Positions 47,975 to 60,870 of a stretch of 64,000 bases of DNA are shown here, one piece after another. The position numbers were made by a program, and so were the translations under genes. Numbering within the stretch: position 1 is the stretch's first letter; each line of letters starts with the position of its first letter. This stretch comes from Mytilus trossulus (lineage: Eukaryota > Mollusca > Bivalvia > Mytilida > Mytilidae): contig NC_086382.1 in NCBI RefSeq assembly GCF_036588685.1, positions 2,207,001 through 2,271,000 on the forward strand. Direction: 5' to 3'. The notes under the pieces were generated by a model. It did not search any database, was not told the DNA's origin, and saw only the letters and a list, made by a program, of their open reading frames with translations.

Positions 47975-48929
47975 GCATATGCAATATTAAGGAAATTTTA
48001 ATGCATAAATAAGATCTTACCTTTGTATGTGAAATATTCTATTTAAAAACACACACAAGTATTTTATAAGAAACAATTATGTACTGTATTCGTTATGTTT
48101 ATAGAATTTGCTTTTTGAAATTTATATATCACAATACTGTCTTTATTTATATATAATTTTACTTTGTGTGGGAGTTGGAAATTCTTCCAGGCTAAAAATA
48201 GCTTATGAACACGCAGGTCGAAGTCTTATGATAAACATCCGTCTTCAAGTTAATGTTATATTTAATAACACCTTACATAAAAAAGCCAGATTTTGATTGG
48301 TTGATAGCTAGTGTATTTTTTGCATATTCTAATATGTTTTTCTCATTTCAAACAAGTTTGCCTATTTTCCACCAATGCCGGAGAATTTGCCTCAGATACA
48401 ATGGTATTTGCTATTTTTGATATTCATGTTTTACCCTCTCGAGCATCTTCCCTTCCAATTTTTTCCGGATATGACGTTACATAATAAAAGCGAGTTTACG
48501 CGTATACGTACATGTATAATTCCCGCGGTTCTCTGATATTATCCTTTATCCTCAAAATTATGCAAAAACATGTAAATGAAATACAGCTTTCATGGTAAAA
48601 AAATATATATTTCACTTGTACAGAGATTTTCAAATCTTAACAACCCTTGAATTAAAACAATTGTTCTACTTTGTGGACATCATTTTTTCGAATATCAGTT
48701 TAACAGTTGTATATAACGATATTGCAAAACAAATCCTTTTTCTGCTAAATACCTGCACATAAAAAGCAAGTAGAAAGAGCATGGTATATAGGATGTAAAA
48801 CTAATTTTTACATCATTTATGGTAAAGATTGGATTACACAAAATGGAGATTCCGCAATGAAAATCATTTAAGCTTACGTATCTGAACAAATGACATATCC
48901 TTGTGGTTTGATTCAGTAGTGTTATAGTA

Positions 48930-49122
48930 CCCTTTCGGATCACCTTGGATCACCCCTAGTTTCTGGTGGGTTTCTTATTGCTTATTGCTTATTTTTTTAT
49001 GTTGTGTTTTGTGTACTATTGCCTGTCTGTTTGACTTTTTCTTTTTTTTTCTTGTGAGTTTATTTTCGATTTGTGAGTTTGAATGTTCCTCTGGTATCTT
49101 TGGACCCTTTTTATTTTCTGTG
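48930..49122 (+). repeat. Dispersed repeat family A, copy 3 (partial)
   Basis: GGATCACCCCTAGTTTCTGG, GTGTACTATTGCCTGTCTG and TATTTTCGATTTGTGAGTTTG match the 3' half of family A. Confidence 0.65.
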
Positions 49123-49129
49123 GTATTCA

Positions 49130-51260
49130 TTTACATGACAAACGATATCAAAAAATAAAATCTGTTATTGGAATATGAATACAGATTTCCATAAATATTT
49201 TATGAGACTGTTGCTTGTGATCGCGCCACTAAAAATTCTCATGTCAACCAAAAATATGTTTTTGTTTCGGTTGTTATGAATTAGACAATCATAATGTAAT
49301 ACTCAAAAGGATCAGCAGTATAATAAAAGCGCATAAATAAGAATATGCATATAAATGACCATGCACTCTATCAAAATAAGATGCACATTGATTCTGATGT
49401 GTTATCGATGAATTATTTTGCGTCTTTTAAATTGAATAAAAAGTTGGGAGTAAAAACTTGCAGGTGACTTTAAAATAGATATTATAGAAGTTTAACATAG
49501 TACAAAGATTATAATTTTATTGTTAATGTAATGAAAAGTCGAATTTTAATAATAAAAAAAATCCATCCAAATTTATATTTTCAAAATTTGACTTGCATAT
49601 ACAGGATAACCAAACAAAGCAGACCAATAATGAGTCAAAAATAGTTTCGACACATTCAGACATGGTATTTATGATATGAAATTGTAGATATTCAATTTAA
49701 AGTTTTTTAGGATTTTATGTTCCCGGACAAGTCATTGGGTGTCATACCTGCGACTCCCTGACCATCCTATCCATCTCCATATACTGTACATACGCACAAC
49801 TCACAACTTATACAGCGCATGATCAGTATGTATTAAATACATTGAATAAATCATGTCTAGCACAAAAAGAAACTCAAGAAGGATCATTCGTTGAGAGTAG
49901 GATCATAGTTGTTTACTTAACGTACGTACCGAACAATTCTGATTGTGGACGATTTTTATTAAAAGTTACCTTAAAATTTATATTGTTAGAACATGCATTT
50001 TTTAAATTAAATGCATATACTTTACCATTTTGATATAAAATAAAATAAAAGAATTCAAATTAAATGAACGAACATGATTGACTACAAATGAACATACCGA
50101 TCGATAATTGTTGCGATTCTTATTAATACGATAAAAGGAAATTATTGGATTGCCGTTTTATACCTCAAAATGTATCCAGGATACATGCAGCATCAGATCA
50201 GAATTGAAAGTTCCAACTCAAGAAAGCTGAGATCATAGGAAGCGTTTACTTTTGACCACTGTTCTTAAGATTTCCTATTTTCTTTGACTTATATAAAATC
50301 AGAGGATTTATGGCAAAAAACGAATTAGTTATTATCGCGATTTCTTATGAATTCGTGCAGTTATCAATTCGTCTGTATAACCCACATTATCTACTTGTTC
50401 TCATTTTATTTTGTCTTGTTTATAGGACTAACAGAATGATATTACAAAATATACCAGGTGCTTATATGGGAACCCCCTCCCCCCCCCAAAAAAATTAATT
50501 ACCCAAACAATTCTGCTTAGTAAAAAACATTTTGATATTTTTACAAAGTTAAACAGAAAACTGATAATTTAAATCGGAAATGTATATAATGCATGTGCTC
50601 CCCTTTCATATAAAAACATTCCCGTCTTTTTTTGCGTCAAATTAGACATATTTATTTTTCAGCTACTGTCAGTTTAATTAAGTTTTGTATTTTCTCATTA
50701 GGTCTGTCAAAGAATCTTTGATATATAACACGAATACGAAATATCAGTCTTTTAACAAATATAAAAATATCGACTTACCTTGATGTTGATAATAAGGCGT
50801 CTAGCTGAATACAAATTAATATAATTATGCATTCAAGGGAGTTGCCGTTGAAATGTTTACCAAAATTTAAAGACTTTTTCAGTTGTTAAAAATAGCTTGT
50901 TGATCATGATATCTTAAAATATAAGTGTACTATAGAAACTTTATTATTAGATTGAATGTTATTTCTATTGCGTAATTTCAATAGTAAAATCACTTAACAT
51001 GAAGTCGGTCAAGGATGATTACGTCATTTCAGTATTTATTTCACTAAAAGGCTAATCAAGAATTAGATAGAACAAACTTTTAACTGGTTTGATCAATCAA
51101 CTTCTATAAATGTCGAATGTTAAACATTTTTTTTATACAATTTTAAAGAGGTTTAATCATTAACCATTAAATCTATCTTATAAACTATAGCAAATTAGGA
51201 AAGGTTTTTTTTTCAAATCTAGTAACATAAAGTTAAATTATGACAAAACAACTATGTAGA
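49130..51260. other. Gene-free AT-rich stretch
   Basis: Only short unrelated frames and a CCCC run near 50475. Nothing that supports a gene. Confidence 0.4.
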
Positions 51261-51261
51261 C

Positions 51262-52200
51262 AAGATTTTGGCGGGGTCAGTTTTTTATATACTGAGCAAA
51301 AAGAGTTAACATTTTATTTTATTACAAAATCATATCAACATAAAAATTACAAAATTACAAATCAGAATTATGACATGTCAGACGTTACATGCATGTTAAT
51401 CACTCATATTCATTAGACATTTCTTTTTATTGAGCGCAGTAGGGTCAAAATGCGAAAATGGGTATAGTGATATTCAAAATCAGTTTCTCGTCCATGCTGC
51501 ACGTGCATTAATGAAGGATTGGCAATCACCCCAGCAGCTTCCCTCAGTCAATGCACTACTCAATTGGCCGGAACAAACTTGTCACGTGTTGACGTAAAGC
51601 GAAAGTAGTGCCCCTCCCATTGACGTTTGTTTGTTGTGGTCTATGAGATTTCTACCTATCCTGTCCACTTGCAATATGTAATTATCTGTTTGTTAGTCTT
51701 TAAACTCTTGCACAGGAAATCGAGCCGCGACGTCAGCAACACACATTCCGGCATCATTCATTTCAAAAGCTTTCTGACGGTCATCGGGGAGGCCTGGTTG
51801 ACGCCCCATGCAATTTTTTCGAACGTTTATGTGTTTCTTACCAATGGTGTGTCTCTGAACGATAGTAAAAAATAATTTTAGAATGTCGTTTTAAAAGTAC
51901 AGGTACTGAAGGTAAATCATCAATTACACGTACAGAGCTTAAATGGCGGGAAATCAATCACCAGGAAACAAGTACGACTGTTTAAAATTACAGGTGAACC
52001 TTAGGATTACATCAATTATATCTAATAAAAAAAAAAATGCAGAAAAAAAATGGTTTTTTTTGGGCTCAGTATATGTTGTGTTTTGTGTACACATGTTTAT
52101 CTATTTTCTTTTTTAAGACTTAGTATTTTCAGTTCATTTTACACTTATGAGTTTGGTTTTACTTTCTTTCGCCTCCCTTATTCATGAATTCTGTCAAAAA
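51262..52200 (+). repeat. Dispersed repeat family A, copy 4, split by a DNA transposon
   Basis: Left piece TTTTGGCGGGGTCAG (about 51265) and right piece TATGTTGTGTTTTGTGTAC to CTTATGAGTTTGG (52072-52160) are consecutive in other family A copies. The element at 51290-52071 interrupts them. Confidence 0.55.
51290..52071 (-). mobile_element. Tc1/mariner-like remnant with transposase N-terminal helix-turn-helix
   Basis: The ends TACTGAGCAAAAA and (inverted) GGGCTCAGTA are flanked by TA on both sides. On the minus strand from 51809, MGRQPGLPDDRQKAFEMNDA and the following AGMCVADVAARF resemble the first DNA-binding helix-turn-helix of Tc1 transposases. The frame then breaks and the catalytic DDE region is not recognisable. 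The element is non-autonomous at 782 bp. Confidence 0.65.
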
Positions 52201-53284
52201 ATAAGGAGGATTAAATTCAGATGTAGTTCATATTAAAGGCACTGTTGTCTTGTTATGTGTGCAATACTTTAGTTTCTTTAATATCCTTTATATTGTAATA
52301 ATTTCAATCATTTTGTATGTTTTGATTTGCACATCATGAAGCAAAATTGTTTCGATGAATGTTTTTTTCAGAAACGTTTAGTGTGCCTTATTGTATGCAT
52401 TCAGGGACGGTATACATATACTCTATATTGTATTCATTTTGTATTTTCGTGTCAATTTTACCATACGGTAGATGTCCTTTATGTGGTCTGGTTAAAGGAA
52501 TTGTAAAATTCACCACAAGTAAAATTCTCTGTCATTGGTTTACTCTCATGAATGAAAATATCGGCAATACTTCAAACTCCGATTCAGAACGAAATCATCT
52601 AGGTCAAAGATCCCATTTGCGAAATATATGTGTAATATTTGAATGCGAATCATGTCGCAACAAGAAACACATGTAGTCAAAGTGTACTATCTACTTCATT
52701 AACCATAAAAAAAATGTATAAAGTAGAATGTTTATTATGCATCTATTGTTTTTTTTTAGGTGTTAATGTTCATTTATCATTTATTTTATTAGAATTTGAT
52801 TGTATGGGCTTAATTTATTTCATGATGTGGTATCTTCACTAATATATGTTTGACATATACATAACATCATTATTTGAAGTGCTCAAGTTTTCATCAATCT
52901 TATATAAAGCTTAAGGTATCGGAATGTTGAAGAGTTTGACACGTTGGTGTCCCCCTTTAGCCAATTAACTGCATGTGTTTTACTTCCTTGTTTTAAGAAA
53001 AACCTTAAAATATGCATTATCTATAACTTAATTCTCTTTTAGCCATAGCAATTGCCGACTTTGTATCCAAATACTGCATGTGTTTTACGAGTAACGAAGT
53101 GCAAATTCCATTCTTATAGTCTAAATTATGAAATTGAGAGAAAAAGTATGGAAACATACTTCCTAAAGCCCTATATATGGATTGATCTTCCTCAAATATC
53201 ACTCATCGTGCATATGATTATTAAATCGTATTTGATGTCGGCAGCTATGAATGAAAAATAAATAAGAGTATTTATTAAAAAAAA

Positions 53285-53530
53285 CCAGTTCCAACAGAAG
53301 TGTGACAAAGAGACAATAACAATCAAAACCAAGGAGTTAACAAAGACTCACAAAACTAAAGGACATTTACATCAACAGATATGAATTATAATTAAGAAAC
53401 AACACGAACTCAACTAAAAACCGGGCGTGAAATCAGGTAATCCAGAAGGGTAAGCATTTCCTGCACCGCAAACGGCACCCGTCGTGTTATTTCTTTATTC
53501 AGTTCGGTAATGATGGCAGGTTACTATGAC
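53285..53530 (-). repeat. Dispersed repeat family A, copy 5 (inverted, diverged)
   Basis: ACACGAACTCAACTAAAAACC, CCAGAAGGGTAAGCA and ACGGCACCCGTCGTGTT correspond to the inverted family A sequence at 20.2 and 60.4 kb. Confidence 0.55.
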
Positions 53531-54070
53531 TGGTGAAGAATATCAGATATGATTTCTGACACACTTTTGTCATAATGGTCAATCAGCTCATGATGGCTAC
53601 CGTAAAATTTCTTCAGTGATGACCTAAATTTGATTGATGCATAGCCCTGTCTTAGCAACTTTTAGGAAAGCAGTATTCCTCGATCGACAAAATCAACGTA
53701 CTTTGAGCTAGCTCTAGAGTTACGTATCAATTGAGACACATATACTCCATATGCTGGTTTCGCTTGGATATTGCTACACGAAATGGAAATTTGACTATAG
53801 GAAAATTAAAATCATCGCGTTTGTCATAAATTTTGGTATTCAACCTACCATCAGCAGCCATTTCGAGAAAAAGATCAAAATATGAGCAGATTTATCTGTG
53901 TCGGTATTATCTTTAATTGCAAGTTCACTTGGATATATTAAATGTAAGTGATCACTGAATCTATTATTATTAAGAGAGAGTACATCGTCAATATACCGAA
54001 AAAGATGTGCTCAGTATGGAAAGGACTTTTTTTCTAACCAACCCATACCATCAGGAATACATTAAATCAT
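53530..54070 (-). mobile_element. Degenerate reverse transcriptase fragment (RYIDDVLSL type)
   Basis: The minus strand reads FRYIDDVLSLNNNRFSDHLH (motif C, near 54000-53940). Then come YPSELAIKDNTDTDKSA, a short frame change, MAADGRLNTKIYDKRDDFNF, another frame change, GVYVSQLIRNSRASSKYVDF, a stop, and KFRSSLKKFYGSHHELIDHY. This order is that of an RT palm-thumb found in metazoan retroelements. Whether it is Penelope-like or a LINE cannot be settled from the fragment. Several frameshifts and one stop show it is dead. Confidence 0.6.
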
Positions 54071-54939
54071 CGTATGATCAAAAGATTTGTCCTTAGATGG
54101 TCCCATATTTCTTTATAGCCACCACATAATACACAAGCATGTGTATGTTAGGTGGTCTAAGATATCTCTATAAATGTGTGTCTTCTCTTAATAAATATAT
54201 TTATTCATTAGATAGTATTTTAGCACTCTAACTGACCGACTTTCGATTACACATTTGAAAAACTGTTCCAGTAAAACACTAAACTTAATACGCAACAATG
54301 CTGTACTGATGTTCAAATTCATAAGTCGATCTTGTATATAAATCAAGGTGACATCGAAACACACAGGGAATTGCTTGAACTGTAAAGGACTCAGAAACAT
54401 GTTTCAGCCCACCACATTCTGCAAATGTCTGTCTAATATTCTGAGCATGCAATTCTATGTTTGTCGTTTGTGTCAGTAACATCGTTTTTTTTTTGTCATA
54501 TCTGGGTTTTTAAATTGACCTTACGCTCCAGATTTTCACATTATTTAAGGCATACAGTAGCCCATTGTTGCACATAAATCCACGATATTTGGAATCTGGC
54601 GGATAGTTGTCTCATTGGTAAGACTTTAAAAATAATTTTATATATTGTCATTCATTACAACCACTACATAGTATATATTGTATGATTCCTTTTTGTTAGT
54701 TGGATGGTCCGTGTTATTATTAACCTGTTTATTTACAAATGTTGTTTTATTAGAAAATGATTTAAATAAATACCATAATTTGATAGTAATTTTAGTGATA
54801 CACTCTAATCGATACATGTTTGCCAAACTCAAGTCCAAGTGCAACCTTTAACTCAAAACATCAATTCCTGTTTATTTTAATTCATGAAACACTGTATTCT
54901 TATTGGAAAAAAACAAAAATATCAATGTTATTATATTCA

Positions 54940-56622
54940 TTAATTAGAAAATTTGAATTTCACTAAGTATCTCCCACTACTGTCACAAAAGAAACCGTAC
55001 GGTTCATTATGATTATGCCAAAGACATTTTTGATTTTGATGTCCATCCTCTTCACTTAGCAATACTTTACTATACTGTCCATCTTTAGATATTACTATTA
55101 TTCTTTGAGACCTCCAATCTGCTACAATAACGTTGTCATATGTATCTGTACAAAGTCCATGTGGTCCTAATAAATCTTTCGCAAATTTCCAGATTTGCAC
55201 GCCTGATTCATCAACACAGTATACTGATTTATCCTCATAGTCAGAATAGATAACTCTGTCATGACAGTACATAAGGTACTCTAGGTATGATATACTCTTA
55301 ACTTGTATTGACTTGAGTTTATTTCCTTCCAAGTTTATAATGCGGATTTCATCTTTATTCAAACCAACAGCAAGAGAATTATTGAAGAATGATAATCCCA
55401 TGCAAGTTTTGTCTAATGATTTAATTTTGGTAACTGTTTCTGCTTCCATATTGAAGATCTTAATGTCTTTCCTATCAGGAAAAGTTATGGCAATAGTATG
55501 CTGGTCGATCTGTGTAACACTGAAGGGCTTATCAGATATTGGTAACTGTTTCTGAAGTCTACCATCAGAAGAAAGTAGGTTGACTTTACCTTTTTCTTCA
55601 ACCACTAAAACTCTTTCGTTTGTCAGGCAAATCATGTCACTGATCAATTTCCCAATGTTAATCTTTGTTTTTGTAAAGATATTCATTGTCATGTTGTGTA
55701 TGTTAGATAGTTCTCGTGATTTTACTTGCGCCGTCCTGTTCCTATGTGTTACTCTTCTCTTTGTTCTATCCGATTTAACCACATCCACATCTCCAAAGTT
55801 TTTAAGTGATTTTAATTGGATGAGTATCTTTTCGGTCTCATAATTTCGCTTAATTTGGATGTCAACTTGTTTACCTTCCTCATTGCTTTCCACATCTTCA
55901 ACATATTCGCGATATGGATATATTTTTGTTCAATAATATGTATCCATAAAAAATGATTGTAGTTTTGACCTACGTATTGTGCCTGCGTGCAAATCAACTG
56001 CATTTTCTTTACCTTTTTCTTTTTTTCTTCAATTTCAGCTATAAAACCCTTCAGTTCTGATTTCTCCCGATATAGTATCAGCCTCCTTGCACAGCGTCTT
56101 CTCTAGTTGCTCTAAGTGTCGATTTATTTCCCTCCGAGTTTTACGGATTGATTCTTTAATGTTTTCATATTGGTCTTCCCCTTTCGTTATATTTCTTGAT
56201 TTTTCATTTGTCATTTTATTAAAGAAATGAAGGATGGAGGTACTTTCTTTATCTACAGATTCTTTTGAATGTTCTATCTTGGTTTCATCCACTACACTTG
56301 ATAAACGTTTTATTCCAGCACATTTTGAATGATGACTTGAAATACATTCATGACAACAAGGCATTAAATGACTGGGACAGTACCTGTTTTACTGTTCACC
56401 ATGGGCGTCACATTTTGTTTTTACAGAGCTCACTTGATGTTTATATCTCTAATAGGTTTGTATATCGATGATCGTGTGATCACCTGTAGAACTACTTCTT
56501 CTATGATGACTGTTACATGTTGAACATAATCCTTCATCACAGTTGTAACACCAGATGTCAGCTGTAGTACTAACTTTATCTTGTTTACAAGGTCCACATC
56601 GTACAGGTTTACTTGATTCCAT
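54940..56622 (-). pseudogene. TRIM-like protein: B-boxes, coiled coil and NHL/beta-propeller, broken
   Basis: Most of the region is in one frame from Met 56622 to the stop at 54940. B-box 1 (VRCGPCKQDK, WCYNCDEGLCSTC) is intact. A TAG-type stop after DIQTY precedes B-box 2. A second stop lies inside B-box 2 (KCDAHGEQ then RYCPSHLMPCCHECISSHHS). The coiled-coil region follows (56300-56040). Between about 56040 and 55930 the homologous frame differs, then the original frame returns at VESNEEGKQVDIQIKR. The C-terminal NHL-like propeller (55893-54940) is open, with repeats such as GPHGLCTDTYDNVIVADW. Related bivalve TRIM/NHL proteins are ubiquitin-ligase-like, often without a RING as here. An acceptor (TTTAG) lies just before the Met. 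Confidence 0.75.
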
Positions 56623-56639
56623 GATCTAAATATAAGAAG

Positions 56640-58530
56640 AATAAAGTCAGTTGTTTATTGTAGATGCTTATTTTTCAAATTTCACTTAAAATGTGGTTTA
56701 CATTGCATTTGACAAATCAACCTCCACTTCTTTGTCTAAACTATAGAAAATCTACAGCTTAAATATTGTTTTGATACTTGCTTTTTATTGAACATTTTAT
56801 TTTGACCTCTAAATTTCAAGTATCATATTTCGATCGTTGGTTTGTTCGAATTGTTCGAACTATTAAGGATGTTCTACGCTTCGCCAGTAACACTGCATTT
56901 GCGACCATCAATTTGGTAATTGACCGTGACAACTCTTCAGTTCTGTCATTCGTTTGGTGGATCTCACTAAACCGATTTTAAGTATGCGAAAGATTTTCAT
57001 TTTACAGGTCTACATAACCACATTTATTTTTTATATATGAACCATACACGTAGACCTACAGCTGGTCATTTGGGTTCAGTGGCCATATTCTGTTTCGTCT
57101 ATCTTCATGTATAGAAGCATGCAGTTTGTTTGTTTGTTTGGTCAAAGACTCAAAATTTGAGCATAGTGTAAAAATTGGACAAATCATACCAGTTATCTAT
57201 CTTTGGCCTTTTTGGTCATAAATATGTTTAATATTTGTTGATATTCAAAAATGTATTGAATAATAATGGCTGTTATATATGATTTTAATAGTCAAAACTG
57301 ATGTCTTTTTACCATTGCTGCATAGAAATAATTTACCAAACATAGGACAATAACGAATTTTTCATTCCTTTTAATTGTTAATTACAGACAGAAAACTTTA
57401 TCCTAAGATTCAAAATATTACAATCTGAATATTTTGAATCTTAGGATAAAGTTTTCTGTCTGTAATTAACAAGTAATTATTTGTATGCAGCAATTGGTAA
57501 AAAGACGTTCTTAACAAATAGTGTATGCAATTGACAAAAAAAAATAAAACTGTATTAAACATTTAATCATAATTTAAAGTAAAAAATTCACAAAAAGTAC
57601 TGGAAATCATGGTTTTTTTTTGTTAAAATAAACCATTGCTATGGCAACAAATAGCCAAACATATATCACATTTCCAGGTTCACCGTTCAGTCTGAAATTT
57701 TTAAATAGCATTTATTCCAACAAAGAATGTTTATTCAACCAGCAAATACTAGTATTCGAAGGTAAAACAAATAACCAATTATCTTTGATGGAACTCGGAG
57801 TTTCTATCTAAAATGTTGCTTGATTTACTGAATTTTGACTTACTTTTAAAAATTGTGAAACATTTATGTAAAAATATAAAACCTACACATTTAACACATC
57901 CACTGACCTGTATATATTGCAAAAAATCATTTGCCTTAACGTTTTTCAAAATGTTAACCTACAATGAACAAAAAAGAAAATACGAATATGATCTTCGTCA
58001 AATATTTGATGACATCTGTTGAGTAGCTGTCAAACAATAATCAGTACAGTTCGCATATTTAAATGTTAATCTTCTTCTCATAGAAGGATTTAAATTTTAA
58101 ATTAAAAGAAAGGTTTTATATATGTGCATTCTTTTTAGAATGACAGATTTATGTTTTACTCTTTCTGTAAGACCATGATATATAAATAGAAACTGCCTTT
58201 GACCATTGTAAGTCCGTCCAAACATCTGTCCACCAATGTGTGTATTATGATATATTCTTGTCACTTGGCGTTCGTATTCGTCCTAATTTATTTTCCTAAC
58301 TAATTTCAACAATACGTTGACTGGATAATCACAGGTTACTATGCTATATGGACTCATTTAATTTTGTTGGTAACACTTTTCGTTGATATATGATTTTACG
58401 AAGTCTGCACTCAGTTTGGTTTCTAACTAATAATGATGAATATACAGTTTTGTGTTGACATGAATTATCATTGATATGGTTATATTTATAAATTAACTTT
58501 TAACAAAATTTTGAATTTTTGAAATATTAC
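56640..58530. other. Gene-free stretch with a long hairpin
   Basis: Apart from the inverted repeat listed separately, no coding or RNA feature was recognised. Confidence 0.4.
57302..57507. repeat. Near-perfect hairpin: 43-bp identical arms, 8-base loop, with outer arms
   Basis: 57377-57419 and 57428-57470 are perfect reverse complements, starting GTTAATTACAGACAGAAAAC, with loop ACAATCTG. Pairing goes two bases further out on each side. A second, diverged pair of arms lies outside (GTCTTTTTACCATTGCTGC near 57305, and its complement GCAGCAATTGGTAAAAAGAC ending 57506), offset by about 40 extra bases on the left. It may be a foldback transposon remnant or a source of hairpin RNA. Confidence 0.85.
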
Positions 58531-58539
58531 CTAAGGCAT

Positions 58540-58710
58540 AGATTGCCTTAGCTGTATTTGGCAAATATTTTAGGAATTTTGATCCTCAATGCTTTTCAAC
58601 TTCGTACTTTATTTGGTCTTTTTTAACTTTTTTGGATCCGAGCGTCACTGATTAGTCTTTTGTAGACGAAACGCGCGTCTGGCGTATATAAAAAAATTAG
58701 TCCTGGTATC
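58540..58710 (-). repeat. Dispersed repeat family B, copy 4 (inverted)
   Basis: TAGACGAAACGCGCGTCTGGC, GAGCGTCACTGA and TTAGTCCTGGTATC are the reverse complement of family B. Confidence 0.75.
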
Positions 58711-58937
58711 AATGATGAGTTTATTGTTAAACATTTGTGTGGTGATTTGTCTTTGCTTATTAATCAACTTGGCTGATCAGAATATAATGGTAATTAGTAA
58801 TTGTCTAATATTTGTTAAACCATACTTTTGAGAGAAATTGTTGACAAGGCTAACTTTGTAACAATAGATACATTGTATCTACGACGCAGTTACTTGTAGG
58901 TGATATTTTCTTTCGGTGAAGATATTTACACTTAGAT

Positions 58938-59250
58938 TTATAGGGAAATTGTTGATAAATTGATCAGAAGATCGTATATACTATAGTTTGGCAATTTACC
59001 CCTTCTAGTTCTATAAACCTTACGTGATGTTTTCTCCATTTGATTTGTGTTATTTTCACGTAATGTTGAAACTACAGGTGCAACTTCTAGAGTAGAGTCC
59101 GCTTGTGGTGCAGCTGAGCGGTTCAATGGTTTTGAGACGGGCTGGTGTCGTTATTTTACTTTTCAATTTTTTTGGCCTTAGCATTGTCAGTATGTTTTCG
59201 AGATCTCGTTGGTGTTGGGTTTTTTTTATTAGCGTCATATTTAGCAACAT
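58938..59250 (-). pseudogene. Unidentified decayed coding fragment
   Basis: A basic stretch (YDANKKNPTPTRSRKHTDNA) is followed after stops and frame changes by RSAAPQADSTLEVAPVVSTL and KVYRTRRGKLPNYSIYDLL. The amino-acid composition looks protein-like, but no family was recognised. A linker or tail of a retroelement polyprotein is possible. Confidence 0.25.
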
Positions 59251-60294
59251 AAATGTATTGCAGTCTTAGTGCTAAATTTTCCTTTTGCTATGTCAATTAC
59301 TTATCAATAATGTCAATGAAATTGTGCTTAAAAATAAATATAATAATGTTACGTTTACCTTAATAATGGTAATGCCTCAGGTTTAATACAAATGAATATA
59401 GGTATTTAAGTACGTTTCTGCCAAAAACGGTTAAAAATTCCTTCAGACGTAACAATCTTGTATGTTTCTAAACATATTATGTTTAATTTTAAAAATATAA
59501 GTTCAATATAGAAACTTAACATTAAGACTGGAGGTCACTTCAATTGCGTAATTGAATTCGTAAAAATAATTACCATGATTTAGGCCAAGGTTTCATACGT
59601 CATTATAATATTCTTGTCATTATGCTAATAAAATAAGATATACTACAACTAAACAATGAACGGTTAAACTTATATTTGGAGGGATAACCATCTATATTGA
59701 GCATTTATTCGGGATTATTTTTTTTTAATTTGAAGATATATTGCAAACATTATATTTCATTTGATTGATCTAATTAATCAAAACCTTAAGCAATTGGGGG
59801 GAAAACGTATAAATATCAGGCAAAATCTATTACGATACATGTAAATTATACAGATAGTGAATATATTAATATGAAGATTTTCTAAATTGGCATATGGTGA
59901 ATAAATTAAATAAATTATTTGAATAAATATCGCAAGAGCTGTCCCTATATATAAAGATATCAATTAAAATATTTGACACTATGGGGTGATAATCAATATT
60001 TAAACAACGACAACATCATGCATGTTTAACAATGTGTAATTCATGATTGAGAATCTACAAAATACATGACAGTGTCACTTTTAAAAGTCATTTAATTGGT
60101 TTTAAATCAATAATGAAAAAGTCATAACGAATGTACATGCCAATAAGTCTTATAGTTTATATATAAAAGAGAAAAGGTGCACTTAAAGTTTGAATTTCAT
60201 CAATGTTCGTGGCGAAGAAATACATAAATACTGATTTAAAGTATAAAATGAATTAAATTTGGTCTGAATTAATTCGAAAAAAGATAGGAAAAGT

Positions 60295-60530
60295 ATATCA
60301 AACGGATACGAAACTCGCATGCCAAAAATAAACTGACAATGCAATGACCAAAAAAGACAAAAAGAAAACTAACGACTAAGCAACACGAACCCCACCAAAA
60401 CCAGGGAGTGTTCTCCTGTGTTCCGAAAGGGTTTTCTTATCCTGATCCACATATCATGTTGCTCCCGTTGCGTTGCGCATGTTATAATCCGTCCAGTAGT
60501 ATAACTTATTTTCGATTTATGAGTTCGATA
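60295..60530 (-). repeat. Dispersed repeat family A, copy 6 (inverted)
   Basis: AGCAACACGAACCCCACCAAAACC and GATCCACATATCATGTTGC correspond to the inverted family A copy at 20.2 kb. The small frame at 60369-60665 is read through it. Confidence 0.65.
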
Positions 60531-60686
60531 ACAACTGTGTAAATTATTAAAATTGGTTAGCTGTGTTTTAAAGGTGAATGAGACAACTCTGCATAACAGA
60601 CCAACTGACGTATTTGAAAGCACATATAAATCACTATACGGCTTCCAATATTGATCAACATCCATATAGTAAATAAACTTAGTATA

Positions 60687-60870
60687 GATACCAGGACTAA
60701 ATTTTGTATATACGCCAGACGCGTGTTTCGTCTACAAAAGACTCATCGGTGACGCTCGAATCCAAAAAAGTTAAAAAGTCCAAATACAGTACGAAGTTGA
60801 AGAGCATTGAGGACCAGAATTCCTAAACGTTTTGCGAAATCCAGCTAAGGTAATCTATGCCTGAGGCAAA
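60687..60870 (+). repeat. Dispersed repeat family B, copy 5
   Basis: GATACCAGGACTAAATTTTG, CAGACGCGTGTTTCGTCTAC and TCATCGGTGACGCTCGAATCC are present, with the tail GGTAATCTATGCCTGAGGCA. Confidence 0.75.

Noticed and set aside
52359-52676. 105-aa plus-strand frame with a CPLCG motif
   Set aside because: A single Cys pair is not enough for a zinc finger call and there is no homology or splice support.
54188-54482. Minus-strand frames of 65-70 aa upstream of the RT fragment
   Set aside because: Could be further decayed retroelement sequence, but no RT motif was recognisable, so not included.
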